Shown piece by piece: positions 53,113 through 61,104 of a stretch of 64,000 nt of DNA (its first letter is position 1; each line of letters starts with the position of its first letter). Source of the stretch: Pseudoselenomonas ruminantium (lineage in GTDB: Bacteria; Bacillota; Negativicutes; Selenomonadales; Selenomonadaceae); contig NZ_FNJQ01000004.1 in NCBI RefSeq assembly GCF_900104055.1, positions 80,105 to 144,104 of the forward strand, written 5' to 3'. The position numbers and the translations under genes are program-made. The notes below the pieces were generated by a model. It was not told the DNA's origin. It worked only from the letters and a program-made list of their open reading frames with translations, and searched no databases.

Positions 53113-54214
53113 TTTACCAGATATCGATTTTGTCGATATCGATGCGACGGAGGTGGAAGAGTCACTATTCAACGCATATACAGCAATAACCGGGCGGACG
53201 CTGAAACAGGCTGATCCTATTCGGCTATTTATCCTGTTCATCGCAGATATCATCATCAGGCTGCTGAATAAGATAAACGACACGGGCAAGCAGAACCTGT
53301 ACAAGTATTCGCGCGGGGATAACCTGGACAACCTTGCAGCCAATGCATGGATTACAAGGATTCCTGCCAGTGCGGCGACAACCACGATGCAGGTTACTTT
53401 GTCGGGGGAACGCTCGGCGGAAACAGTGATTCCTGCGGGTACACGCATAAGTCCTGAAAGCAATATATACTTTGCTACGGACACGGCACTGATTATACCG
53501 GCAGGGGAAACTACGGGAACTGTGGCAGCTACATGCTTGACAGTGGGAACTGCCGGGAACAATTACAACGCTGGGGAGATTGACCAGGTTGTTGATCCGG
53601 TGCCTTATGTGGCTTCTATGGTCAATCTGACCAAGAGCGAGGGCGGCGCGGATGCAGAGTCTGACGATGCACTGCGCGAACGGATTTGGGAAGCCCCTGA
53701 AGCGCTGAGTGTTGCGGGCCCAGAGGGGGCGTATAAAGCCAAGACCAAGGCCATCAACAGTGCCATCGTGGATGTGGATGTATATTCGCCATCTGCCGGC
53801 GTGGTACAGATAACACCATTGCTGACGGATGGAACTATTCCAGAAACGGAACTGCTGGCCGAAGTCGAAGCGGCGCTGTCTGCTAAAGAGGTTAGGCCGC
53901 TTACGGATAATGTGGTGGCTGCCGCTCCTACGGCTGTATCTTACGATGTTGATGCAACGTATTACATCGATGCGGATGTGGACGCTACGGCGGTGCAGAC
54001 CAACGTAGCGGATGCAGTGGCGGCGTATACGGCATGGCAGCGGGCGGCGCTCGGACGTGACATCAATCCATCACGATTGATTCAGATGCTCATGTCTGTG
54101 AGTGGCGTCAAGCGGGTGGACGTGACCGCACCGGTATTTACGGAAGTGGCAAGAACAGAAGTGGCGCTGGCAGATAATGTGAGCGTGACCATGGCGGGGA
54201 GTGAATCGGAATGA
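53099..54214 (+). CDS. Baseplate J-like protein
   Basis: The 371-aa wedge protein has LPDIDFVDIDATEVEESLFN at the N-terminus and the central LTKSEGGADAESDDALRERI signature of P2 gpJ/T4 gp6. Overlaps its neighbours by 14 and 4 bases. Confidence 0.93.
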   Translation: MKLADLPDIDFVDIDATEVEESLFNAYTAITGRTLKQADPIRLFILFIADIIIRLLNKINDTGKQNLYKYSRGDNLDNLAANAWITRIPASAATTTMQVTLSGERSAETVIPAGTRISPESNIYFATDTALIIPAGETTGTVAATCLTVGTAGNNYNAGEIDQVVDPVPYVASMVNLTKSEGGADAESDDALRERIWEAPEALSVAGPEGAYKAKTKAINSAIVDVDVYSPSAGVVQITPLLTDGTIPETELLAEVEAALSAKEVRPLTDNVVAAAPTAVSYDVDATYYIDADVDATAVQTNVADAVAAYTAWQRAALGRDINPSRLIQMLMSVSGVKRVDVTAPVFTEVARTEVALADNVSVTMAGSESE

Positions 54215-54939
54215 TACAAGCGGATTATAATATCGCCGATAATCTTCCTGAGTCGCTGAACCGCGAGAACTTGAAGCAGGTTGCTCAGCTGATAGATGAT
54301 AAGCTCCACGAGCTGAATATGCTATCTGAGCTGGTGTCCATTTATCCCAGGATAGATGAGCTGTCAAGTGCCCTCATAGATGCGCTGGCGATACAGTTCC
54401 ATGTCGATTTCTATGATACCAGCCTGCCACTGGATAAACGGCGGGCGTTGGTCAAGAATTCCATCCGCTGGCATATGCGCAAAGGCACTGCCGGGGTAGT
54501 GCAGGAAGTCGTACAGACGGTGTTTGACAGTGGTGTGGTCAGTGAGTGGTTCGAGTATGGCGGTCAGCCTTATCATTTCAAGGTTGACTTGCTCAGCGCC
54601 CCAGAGATTACGCCAGAAAACATTGACCTGATTGTTAAGTGCATCAACACGGTCAAGAACGTAAGAAGCTGGCTGGATGGTCTGGGATTTCGGCGGAACT
54701 GTACTGGTATCACGCATTATGGCATTGCTTTGCATATGCATAAGAAGTACAGCATCGGCCCCGCTCAGATTCGCGACGCCAGCGCAAATGGAGGATTCTT
54801 CGTCGGTGGTGCATCGCATATCCATAAGCGGTACAAAATCGAGCAGACAAGCATACATGATACGTCGCTGTATTCGCCGTATAAGGCGGGCGGAGGCGTT
54901 TACATGTATAAGAAGTATAGGATAGAGGAGGAAGTCTAA
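54211..54939 (+). CDS. Tail protein I (P2 gpI-like) with repeated C-terminal motif
   Basis: A 242-aa protein. The first 170 residues are gpI-like (LPLDKRRALVKNSIRWHMRK, GTAGVVQEVVQTVFDSG). The C-terminus adds three copies of a short motif: LHMHKKYSI, SHIHKRYKI and VYMYKKYRI, spaced about 30-35 residues. Such repeats are not in P2 gpI and may anchor the following fibre. Confidence 0.85.
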   Translation: MIQADYNIADNLPESLNRENLKQVAQLIDDKLHELNMLSELVSIYPRIDELSSALIDALAIQFHVDFYDTSLPLDKRRALVKNSIRWHMRKGTAGVVQEVVQTVFDSGVVSEWFEYGGQPYHFKVDLLSAPEITPENIDLIVKCINTVKNVRSWLDGLGFRRNCTGITHYGIALHMHKKYSIGPAQIRDASANGGFFVGGASHIHKRYKIEQTSIHDTSLYSPYKAGGGVYMYKKYRIEEEV

Positions 54940-55730
54940 TGGCAAACTGGACAGGCGGCGTATTGACCGCCGCAGGGCGTGCACTGCAGGCCAAAGTTAC
55001 GGCTGGATTGACCAGCTTACAGCTGACGCGCATTAAGTTGGGCGACGGCACGGAAGGGAGTCAGGACATTGATGTCATGACTGACCTGAGAAGTCCGAAA
55101 TCTTCACTGGGCATCAGCTCCATCACGCATGAAGACAATATGTGTACTGTAACAGGGCTGATTCTTACCAGCTCAGTCAACACAGGTTACTATGCCCGCG
55201 AATGGGGCGTATTCGCGACTGATCCGGACATCGGCGAGATTCTGTATATGGTATCTCTGGATAGCGTTCCGGACTGGGTGCCACCATCCACGGCAGCACT
55301 CACTGTGTCAGCAGAATACGCTATGACGATAGCGGTCGAGAATGCAGCCAACATCGTCGTAAATATTGATCCTGCTGGTCTTGTCAGCACGGAGATGCTG
55401 GCGCGGGCGGCATGCTTACGCCAGACTGGTACGGCATACGCTGAGGGGGCTATCCTTTACGATACCCAGCTGGCCGCACACCCTGACTGGCGATTGGAAT
55501 GTACCACGGCGGGCACCACGAGTAATAACCTGCTAGACCTGACCGGCTTAGTGCTGGGGGATAGTATCACGGACGGTACTGCAGTGTGGACTATCAAACG
55601 TGCGTATACAACAGAAGGGGACTTCTTCGAGATTGATGAGTATGGCGATCTTATGCCGACGGCAGAACCGAGATATAGCGTCAATTTCGAATTAGATGAG
55701 TATGGTGATATTGTGCCAAAAGCACAGTGA
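54939..55730 (+). CDS. Tail fibre protein (DUF3751/gpH N-terminal type)
   Basis: A 263-aa protein with the P2-type fibre attachment domain (MANWTGGVLTAAGRALQAKV, then KLGDGTEG). The C-terminal 30 residues carry the repeat DEYGDLMPTAEP/DEYGDIVPKAQ. It links baseplate gpI to the variable tip protein that follows. Confidence 0.82.
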   Translation: MANWTGGVLTAAGRALQAKVTAGLTSLQLTRIKLGDGTEGSQDIDVMTDLRSPKSSLGISSITHEDNMCTVTGLILTSSVNTGYYAREWGVFATDPDIGEILYMVSLDSVPDWVPPSTAALTVSAEYAMTIAVENAANIVVNIDPAGLVSTEMLARAACLRQTGTAYAEGAILYDTQLAAHPDWRLECTTAGTTSNNLLDLTGLVLGDSITDGTAVWTIKRAYTTEGDFFEIDEYGDLMPTAEPRYSVNFELDEYGDIVPKAQ

Positions 55731-55745
55731 TAAGGAGGAAAAAAC

Positions 55746-56705
55746 ATGGCAACGAGAGGTCATAATCCAAGAGCAAACAATGAGGGCTACATTGGACGTC
55801 CGAATAAGCAGTGGAAGGAAATAAACGCCCAAACGGTCAATATTGACGGCGTGAATATCATAGAGGCTGTGGAGAGCGGCCAGTATGCAACGATTCCAAA
55901 CATGATTCACAGTGCCGCAATGCATAACGGCTTGTATCGTGGCAAAAACCTGACTACATACATGGAAAGTGGCCAGATGAGCACTGACATTGCAGCAGGA
56001 AACTTCTCTAATATCTATATTGGCGACTATGTGATTAAGTCCGTAACCACGGCGGCTACCACCTATACCGATAAGGGCGGCACAGAAGTAACTCAGGCAG
56101 AGGCAACGTATTCAAATGTAAAATGGCTGGTTGCAGCCATTGATCCGCATCTTCATTGTGGCGATACGGAAACCACGGCTCATCATGTGTTGCTTATCCC
56201 GGCAAGCACGTTGCAGAGAAATGTGAAGATGAACCCCACGAACGATACCACGGGTGCTTACCTGGGCTCGGATATGTGGACGGTACACATGCCGATTTGG
56301 ACAGCAGCCATCAAGAGTGCGTTTGGCGCGGCACATGTTCTGAGTCACAGAGAACTGCTTTCCAACGCCGTGAACACTACGGCAGAAAGCACCTCAGGCG
56401 ATATGACAGGAAAATCTTCCAACTGGGCATGGACGACAGTAGAAGGTGCCAATATCCCGAACGAGGCTATGGTTTATGGCGGTTCCGTCTTTGGCTCTTC
56501 TCGTGATGTGGGCGATTTTCCGAGAATGTTGCCCCTCTATGCTTTGAAGTGCAATCATTTAGAAGACCGTAGCTGGTTCTGGCTGAGAGCGGTTGCTTCT
56601 TCGTCGAGCTTCGCGCATGCCAACAACGGCGGCAACGCCACCTACGATGGCGCGTCTTATTCGGGCGGGAACGGCGGTGTGCGCCCCTATTTCCTGTACC
56701 ACTGA
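55746..56705 (+). CDS. DGR variable protein (tail tip, C-type-lectin-like end)
   Basis: A 319-aa putative receptor-binding protein. The N-terminal part carries a fibre-like RPNKQWKEINAQTVNIDGVN segment. The C-terminal part has the WFWLRAVAS...GGVRPYF frame of formylglycine/C-type-lectin-like DGR targets. Residues 282-316 come from the variable repeat (56588-56694). Seven Asn codons of the template appear here as Ser, His, Gly, Thr, Asp, Tyr and Gly. GGAGGAAAAAAC before ATG. Confidence 0.92.
   Translation: MATRGHNPRANNEGYIGRPNKQWKEINAQTVNIDGVNIIEAVESGQYATIPNMIHSAAMHNGLYRGKNLTTYMESGQMSTDIAAGNFSNIYIGDYVIKSVTTAATTYTDKGGTEVTQAEATYSNVKWLVAAIDPHLHCGDTETTAHHVLLIPASTLQRNVKMNPTNDTTGAYLGSDMWTVHMPIWTAAIKSAFGAAHVLSHRELLSNAVNTTAESTSGDMTGKSSNWAWTTVEGANIPNEAMVYGGSVFGSSRDVGDFPRMLPLYALKCNHLEDRSWFWLRAVASSSSFAHANNGGNATYDGASYSGGNGGVRPYFLYH
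56588..56694 (+). repeat. DGR variable repeat (VR)
   Basis: A 107-bp near copy of the template repeat at 57311-57417 (offset 723). It differs at nine positions: 56608, 56616, 56628, 56629, 56641, 56646, 56658, 56664 and 56665. In all nine the template has A; changes are six A-to-G, two A-to-C and one A-to-T. The last 29 bases (GGAACGGCGG...CTATTTCC) are identical and GC-rich, as expected for the initiation-of-homing end. Confidence 0.96.
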
Positions 56706-56743
56706 CCGGACAACCCCGCCCCTATATGGGGTGGGGTGTGGTC
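56704..56743 (+). other. GC-rich hairpin next to VR (homing signal candidate)
   Basis: CCCCGCCCC-TATAT-GGGGTGGGG (56714-56736) forms a 9-bp stem with one G-T pair, extended by outer GACC/GGTC. It starts ten bases after VR, overlaps the stop codon, and has no T tract. BPP-1 DGR needs a hairpin/cruciform at this place for target recognition. Confidence 0.75.
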
Positions 56744-56761
56744 AAGGAAAGGAGATAGACA

Positions 56762-57286
56762 ATGAGTGTACTGGCCAGAAAACGGAGCTTATCCGAACTA
56801 GAATTTTACAAGAATGCCATAATCTTGCGCCGGAATATGACATTTTTATTATTGCGGGATTTAGGAGTGAAAAGCACCGTCCGCAATATGCGAGTGAATA
56901 CCAAGAAGATGGAGGCAGAGGATGCAGCTGTTTTTACGGATTTGCTGGAAAGATACCGGCTGAAAATAGCCGGGGACTATCCCGAATGGCTAATTGATAA
57001 ACTAAGGTCAAGTATCTGGGATATTTTGCGCGATTTGATGATAAACATCACGAAAGCCTATACGATATGGGCCACTTGCAAGACTGAAGCAGAAGAACGG
57101 CGGATAGCTCAGGATAGAGCAATAGCAGCCTGCGAAAATCTGCTGAAGGAATTAGAACTTGCGGTGGAAGTCCTGCCGGTGGATGCCGAAAAGTATATGA
57201 ACTATGTCGGCTTGATCGAGCGGGAAATAGCTTTATTGAAGGGCTGGCGCAAAGCAGATAACAAGCATAATAAAAATCTAAAGTAA
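56762..57286 (+). CDS. avd: DGR accessory variability determinant (Avd-like)
   Basis: A 174-aa basic helical protein, likely the four-helix-bundle Avd that forms a pentamer and binds the DGR reverse transcriptase and template RNA. It lies between variable protein and template repeat, the usual place. Long amphipathic helices (LSELEFYKNAIILRRNMTFL and ERRIAQDRAIAACENLLKEL) support the fold. It is somewhat longer than BPP-1 Avd (128 aa). Confidence 0.82.
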   Translation: MSVLARKRSLSELEFYKNAIILRRNMTFLLLRDLGVKSTVRNMRVNTKKMEAEDAAVFTDLLERYRLKIAGDYPEWLIDKLRSSIWDILRDLMINITKAYTIWATCKTEAEERRIAQDRAIAACENLLKELELAVEVLPVDAEKYMNYVGLIEREIALLKGWRKADNKHNKNLK

Positions 57287-57310
57287 GGAGAATTTAGGGT
57301 ATGAGCTACC

Positions 57311-57417
57311 AGCGGTTGCTTCTTCGTCGAACTTCGCGAATGCCAACAACAACGGCAACGCCAACTACAATGGCGCGTCTAATTCGAACGGGAACGGCGG
57401 TGTGCGCCCCTATTTCC
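57311..57417 (+). repeat. DGR template repeat (TR)
   Basis: The invariant donor copy. In the frame of the variable protein it holds 11 Asn codons (AAC/AAT), the codon that adenine mutagenesis turns into many residues without making stops. It lies 25 bases after avd and 144 bases before the RT gene. Confidence 0.96.
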
Positions 57418-57561
57418 AGATGTCCCCACGCTCAAATGCAGGGAACACATAACAGGAAATGAGCTCTTATCCTTCCTGAAAGGGTAAATAAAGGCCGTGA
57501 CGGGGCTATCCAAGGATATTGCCCCTATCAGCGCGGCATTAAAAAATTAAACGTACCACAT
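57418..57561 (+). ncRNA. TR-RNA 3' spacer with predicted structure
   Basis: Noncoding stretch between TR and RT. It contains a stem TTATCCTT/AAGGGTAA (about 57467-57487) and a stronger stem-loop around GGGGCTATCC-AA-GGATATTGCCCC (about 57508-57533). In BPP-1 the spacer after TR is needed for priming of mutagenic cDNA and for RT-Avd binding. Confidence 0.55.
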
Positions 57562-58734
57562 ATGACACAATTTGATGACGCAAATAATTTGTTGGATGGA
57601 TTCTTCAAAGCAGAGAAGGTGAGTAAATGGAAATACCGAACGCAAAAGCACAGGATAAACCTGCTGAGAGAAACCTATCACATGCAGAAAGAACTACGAG
57701 AGAGGACTTACACCCAGGGGAAGGGTTCGGAGTTCAAATTATGCGAGCAAGGCCACCTTAGACTGGTCAAGGCACTGAATATCAGAGACACGGCTATGCA
57801 GCATGCGTTGGTAAATACTTGCCTGCAGCCGGCTTTACTACCTCATATGATTCATGATAATGGTGCCAGTCTTAAAGGCAAAGGCATCAGCTTCACGCGG
57901 CGAAGGTTTGAGCAGCATCTGCGCTGGCATTATCGGCGATATGGCCGGGAAGGTTATGTGCTTAAAATCGATTTCCGCAAGTATTTTGACAACATTGACC
58001 ACGATGTGATACGGCGGCAGTTTGGCCGGCATGTCAAAGAGCCACTGGCGCTGTGGGTGTTGGATAGAATACTGGAAGCCAATGAAATTGATGTATCTTA
58101 TGCTTCGGATGGCTACCAAAACAGGCCGTTTAATAGCTTGGAGCATGAGAAGGTGGATAAGACTTTATTGACAGGCCAAAAGATGCTGAAGAGGTCGATG
58201 GGGATAGGCTCGGTAGTATCTCAAATAGCAGGTATTTATTTGCCGACGCGAATAGATACATGGTGTAAGACTGTCCGAGGCGTGCATTGTTATGATGCTT
58301 ACATGGACGATAGAATTATCATCCATCCGGACAAGGAATTTTTACGCCAGCTACTGGGAGAAATCAAGGCAATCGCCGAGGAATTGGGCGTGTTTGTTCA
58401 TGAGAAGAAAACGCAGATCATAAAACTGTCTCATGGATTCACATTTTTAAAGACCAAGTACATTCTGACGGATACCGGCAAGATAATTCGCCGTATACCG
58501 CATGACGTAGTTGTAAGGGAACGTAGGAAATTGAAGAAGCTGGCCAGATTTGTGGCCAGGGGCGAAATGTCGCCGCAGGCATTTCGCTTACAGTATTTGT
58601 CATGGCGTGGAGATAAGCGAAAATATAGCGCCTATCATACGCTGAAGAATCTGGATAAACTGTATAAGGAGCTGACTGAGCAATGGAAAAAGAAAAGTAT
58701 ACCCTCATATTCGAAGGAGAGGGCAATAGCGTAA
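57562..58734 (+). CDS. DGR reverse transcriptase
   Basis: A 390-aa RT that copies TR RNA with adenine misincorporation. Catalytic motifs: LKIDFRKYFDNIDH (Asp137) and the YMDD box at 247-250. Motif 4 is IGSVVSQ at 215-221; the GxxxSQ form is specific to DGR RTs, where group II introns have QGxxxSP. HALVNTCLQPAL precedes the active site as in other DGR enzymes. The thumb is basic. Start ATG 57562 has no good ribosome site; an upstream start is not available in frame. Confidence 0.95.
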   Translation: MTQFDDANNLLDGFFKAEKVSKWKYRTQKHRINLLRETYHMQKELRERTYTQGKGSEFKLCEQGHLRLVKALNIRDTAMQHALVNTCLQPALLPHMIHDNGASLKGKGISFTRRRFEQHLRWHYRRYGREGYVLKIDFRKYFDNIDHDVIRRQFGRHVKEPLALWVLDRILEANEIDVSYASDGYQNRPFNSLEHEKVDKTLLTGQKMLKRSMGIGSVVSQIAGIYLPTRIDTWCKTVRGVHCYDAYMDDRIIIHPDKEFLRQLLGEIKAIAEELGVFVHEKKTQIIKLSHGFTFLKTKYILTDTGKIIRRIPHDVVVRERRKLKKLARFVARGEMSPQAFRLQYLSWRGDKRKYSAYHTLKNLDKLYKELTEQWKKKSIPSYSKERAIA

Positions 58735-59021
58735 CAGTGGAAAATCTCACATTGAATGGCAATAACTATGTGAGCGAGTCAGAAGTAGATTTGTCGAGTT
58801 TGCCGGATGTGTTTGCGCTGACCGTCAAGGATAGCAATGGCAATGTGGTGGAAAGCCACGACAATACAAAGCTGTTGCAGCAGGTCAAGTATGACTGGGA
58901 TGGCGGCAAGTATTACCTTGCTTTTACTGCTCTTTCCCAGCTGGACATTGACCAGAGAGCACAGGATTCGAAGATTCAGTTTATCGCAATGATGGCTGAT
59001 ATTGATGTAGAGGAGGCTTAA
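58683..59021 (+). CDS. Tail-region protein of unknown function
   Basis: A 112-aa protein overlapping the RT 3' end by 52 bases. A beta-rich first half (YTLIFEGEGNSVTVENLTLN) and an acidic helical end. Location suggests a tail-fibre or assembly role; no family recognised. Confidence 0.6.
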   Translation: MEKEKYTLIFEGEGNSVTVENLTLNGNNYVSESEVDLSSLPDVFALTVKDSNGNVVESHDNTKLLQQVKYDWDGGKYYLAFTALSQLDIDQRAQDSKIQFIAMMADIDVEEA

Positions 59022-59023
59022 TC

Positions 59024-59218
59024 ATGGCAACGACACAGCACAGCAAAAAATACAGCATGCTCAAGAGCTATTACTGGATGGGCCTTTGGACTATCAGGAT
59101 GATGCGTTGCGCAGTAGTCAAGAAATGGATTACTGCTGAAGAGTTCAAAGAAATCACTGGCGAGGATTATGAGACCGCAAACACAACCACGGCTGCGGAA
59201 AGCGAGTCTGAGGGTTGA
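59024..59218 (+). CDS. XkdX-family phage protein
   Basis: A 64-aa protein with YYWMGLWTIRMMRCAVVKKW and ITAEEFKEITGEDY, the XkdX pattern common near tail fibre genes in Firmicutes phages. Function not known. Confidence 0.8.
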   Translation: MATTQHSKKYSMLKSYYWMGLWTIRMMRCAVVKKWITAEEFKEITGEDYETANTTTAAESESEG

Positions 59219-59424
59219 CCTTTGGGGATGCCTTAGAGCTTGCCAAGGCCGGCAAGATTCTAAGGCGTAAAGGCTGGCTGGAAGGGGACAGGCTGATTTG
59301 TAATTATACCAACGATATGCAGCCGTTCTTAGAAGTAAGTTACGAAGATAAAGAGCCCATCCCTTACTTTGCCGGCAATCCTGACCTGTTCGCAAGTGAT
59401 TGGGAGGTAGTAAATGCGGTATAA
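59215..59424 (+). CDS. tad2: Tad2-like anti-Thoeris protein (DUF2829)
   Basis: A 69-aa protein with the DUF2829 pattern: MTFGDALELAKAGKILRRKG near the start, a middle loop, and DLFASDWEVV at the end. Tad2 proteins form tetramers that trap the cyclic ADP-ribose signals of Thoeris (and some CBASS signals), so infected cells do not trigger suicide. TTG start overlapping the previous stop by TGA. Whether this copy binds a signal is inferred. Confidence 0.75.
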   Translation: MTFGDALELAKAGKILRRKGWLEGDRLICNYTNDMQPFLEVSYEDKEPIPYFAGNPDLFASDWEVVNAV

Positions 59425-59722
59425 ACTCATAATGATGGCTATGGCGGTGCTTTTATTGGCACCGTCTTTTTGTTATGCCGGAATTCCTGAGGACAAACAA
59501 AAGCATATAGGTGTTGCGGCTGGCTTGGACGCAGGCATGGCTGCAGCAGGCGTGAAGAAAGAAACCCGCTGGAGCATTATGGCCGGGCTGATTATTGGAA
59601 AAGAAATCTATGATCATAACAAGTCGCACTCTACGCATGACCACGGAGGGGATATCTTTGCCGGTGTTGGCGGGGTAGTTGCTGCAGAGGGCGTTATTTG
59701 GCTATGGCGTAAGGATTTCTGA
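59414..59722 (+). CDS. Exported small protein, YfiM-like
   Basis: A 102-aa protein with a signal peptide (LIMMAMAVLLLAPSFCYA). The mature part has DKQKHIGVAAGLDAG and ETRWSIMAGLIIGKEIYDH, close to the YfiM/DUF2279 pattern of small envelope proteins. Possible lysis or superinfection role. Confidence 0.65.
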   Translation: MRYKLIMMAMAVLLLAPSFCYAGIPEDKQKHIGVAAGLDAGMAAAGVKKETRWSIMAGLIIGKEIYDHNKSHSTHDHGGDIFAGVGGVVAAEGVIWLWRKDF

Positions 59723-59811
59723 GGAGTTGGAAACATGATAGAGAGGGCGCCGCCCGCAATGAGCGAGTAATATAATTCCGATATCGGTAAGGTTAGAGAA
59801 AAGAGGCATAC

Positions 59812-60057
59812 ATGGAATGGATACAGACAGCAGCTTCGGCGACGGTGGTCATGAGTTTTATCGCCGGGGTGGTTTCTAAAATGGCCATCTCCCCGCTGAT
59901 TACGGTCATGAAGAACCTGCAGACCTCAGTAGACAAATTGAGCGAAGACATCAAAGAAGAGCGCGAGCGGCGGGTGGATGTGGAGAAGAGATTGATTGAG
60001 GTGGAGGCACGCGGGAAAAGCAACACGCACCGTCTCAATAAGTTGGAAAAGGAGTAA
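59812..60057 (+). CDS. Membrane/coiled-coil lysis-region protein
   Basis: An 81-aa protein with an N-terminal membrane helix (about 8-30) and a charged coiled coil (LSEDIKEERERRVDVEKRLI). It starts the lysis cassette; similar in layout to holin-associated XhlA-like proteins. Confidence 0.6.
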   Translation: MEWIQTAASATVVMSFIAGVVSKMAISPLITVMKNLQTSVDKLSEDIKEERERRVDVEKRLIEVEARGKSNTHRLNKLEKE

Positions 60058-60060
60058 GGT

Positions 60061-60231
60061 ATGTACAAATTACTTACTACGGATTTTGTAGTCGGCGTTT
60101 TCCTGGGGCTGGCCCTTGTGACTTGCGTCTGTTTCAATCAGACGGAGCTGGCAGGGCAGATAGCTGCAGGACTGACAGGATTTTTGGGCCGCGTCTCGTT
60201 TGAACGCTATCACGGCGACGACAAAAAATGA
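60061..60231 (+). CDS. Putative holin-like small membrane protein
   Basis: 56 codons from ATG 60061, three bases after the previous stop. One or two hydrophobic segments (FVVGVFLGLALVTCVCF and LAGQIAAGLTGFLG). Position just before the lysin supports a holin role. Confidence 0.55.
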   Translation: MYKLLTTDFVVGVFLGLALVTCVCFNQTELAGQIAAGLTGFLGRVSFERYHGDDKK

Positions 60232-60277
60232 TGATACTGCACCCGGACAGAGGAAAGCACGGGAGCAAGGAGGATGA

Positions 60278-60451
60278 ATGAATGGTTTAGCGTGGACAGA
60301 ACTATATGACAAATTTGCGGAATTTGCATATGTCGCAAGAAGGCAGGGCTTTTATGTGGGGCAGGTACAACAGATGGAATATTCATTGTTTGAAATGTGC
60401 CCGTTTCCACGGAGCTACAGGCCGGACAAGAAAGGCGGTAAAAGAAAATGA
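60278..60451 (+). CDS. Small phage protein upstream of lysin
   Basis: 57 codons from ATG 60278 (AAGGAGGATGA site) to TGA 60449, overlapping the lysin start ATG by four bases. Tail is Lys/Arg rich. Function unknown. Confidence 0.5.
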   Translation: MNGLAWTELYDKFAEFAYVARRQGFYVGQVQQMEYSLFEMCPFPRSYRPDKKGGKRK

Positions 60452-61062
60452 TGAAGGTAATCGATATTTCTGCATGGCAAGAGAATGTTGATTGGCAGGC
60501 ACTGGTTGACGCTGGCATTGAGGGCGTTATCTTGAAGCTGGGCGAACGCTCCAGTCTGGACGAAATGTTTGTCGAGCATGTCAATCATGCAGTAGAGTAT
60601 GGCTTACAGTATGGCGTGTATTACTTCGCTCATGCGTGCACCTATGATGAGGCGGTCAGGGAAGCTGACCAGGTGGCTGATTGGCTCAAAGAGTACCTGC
60701 GCGGCGAAACGCCGCCGCTGGGTATCTGGTACGATGCAGAGAGCGAACGGATGCTGAGCGGCGATGTTACTGCCTGCTGCATGGCGTTCCTAAATAGGCT
60801 GACGGACTACGGCCATCAGTACAATGGCATCTATTCCGGTTGGAATTGGTTCAGTGCCGAAGGCGCTCATCACATCCACATCGAAGAACTGCCGGACTAT
60901 GTGCCCATCTGGGTGGCAAACTACGGCAATGGCAATACGTTCGAGACCGCCAGCAAGGATTATCTCAAAGAAGAGTATCCGGATCGGATTATTCGGATGC
61001 ATCAGTTCACAGATAACCTTGCAGGCTTCGGCTATGACGCCAGCATCTATTACGATGATTGA
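60448..61062 (+). CDS. Endolysin, glycoside hydrolase family 25
   Basis: A 204-aa muramidase. VIDISAWQENVDW with the first catalytic Asp, GIWYDAESERM with the acidic pair, and a C-terminal MHQFTDN. No signal peptide or cell-wall-binding domain, so it needs the holin to reach the wall. ATG at 60448 or 60451. Confidence 0.92.
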   Translation: MMKVIDISAWQENVDWQALVDAGIEGVILKLGERSSLDEMFVEHVNHAVEYGLQYGVYYFAHACTYDEAVREADQVADWLKEYLRGETPPLGIWYDAESERMLSGDVTACCMAFLNRLTDYGHQYNGIYSGWNWFSAEGAHHIHIEELPDYVPIWVANYGNGNTFETASKDYLKEEYPDRIIRMHQFTDNLAGFGYDASIYYDD

Positions 61063-61104
61063 GTTAAAGTCGAGTTAAAAATGAGTTAAAACCGAGTTAC
61101 AGCG
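61061..61104 (+). repeat. Four 11-bp direct repeats (iteron-like)
   Basis: GAGTTAAAGTC, GAGTTAAAAAT, GAGTTAAAACC and GAGTTACAGCG follow each other with an exact 11-base period, starting in the lysin stop codon and ending on the first base of the palindrome copy 4. Confidence 0.8.

Noticed and set aside
57301..57459. A 52-codon frame starting ATG 57301 through the template repeat, with a good ribosome site
   Set aside because: It reads the TR in a different phase from the variable protein and has no conserved feature; more likely part of the template RNA.
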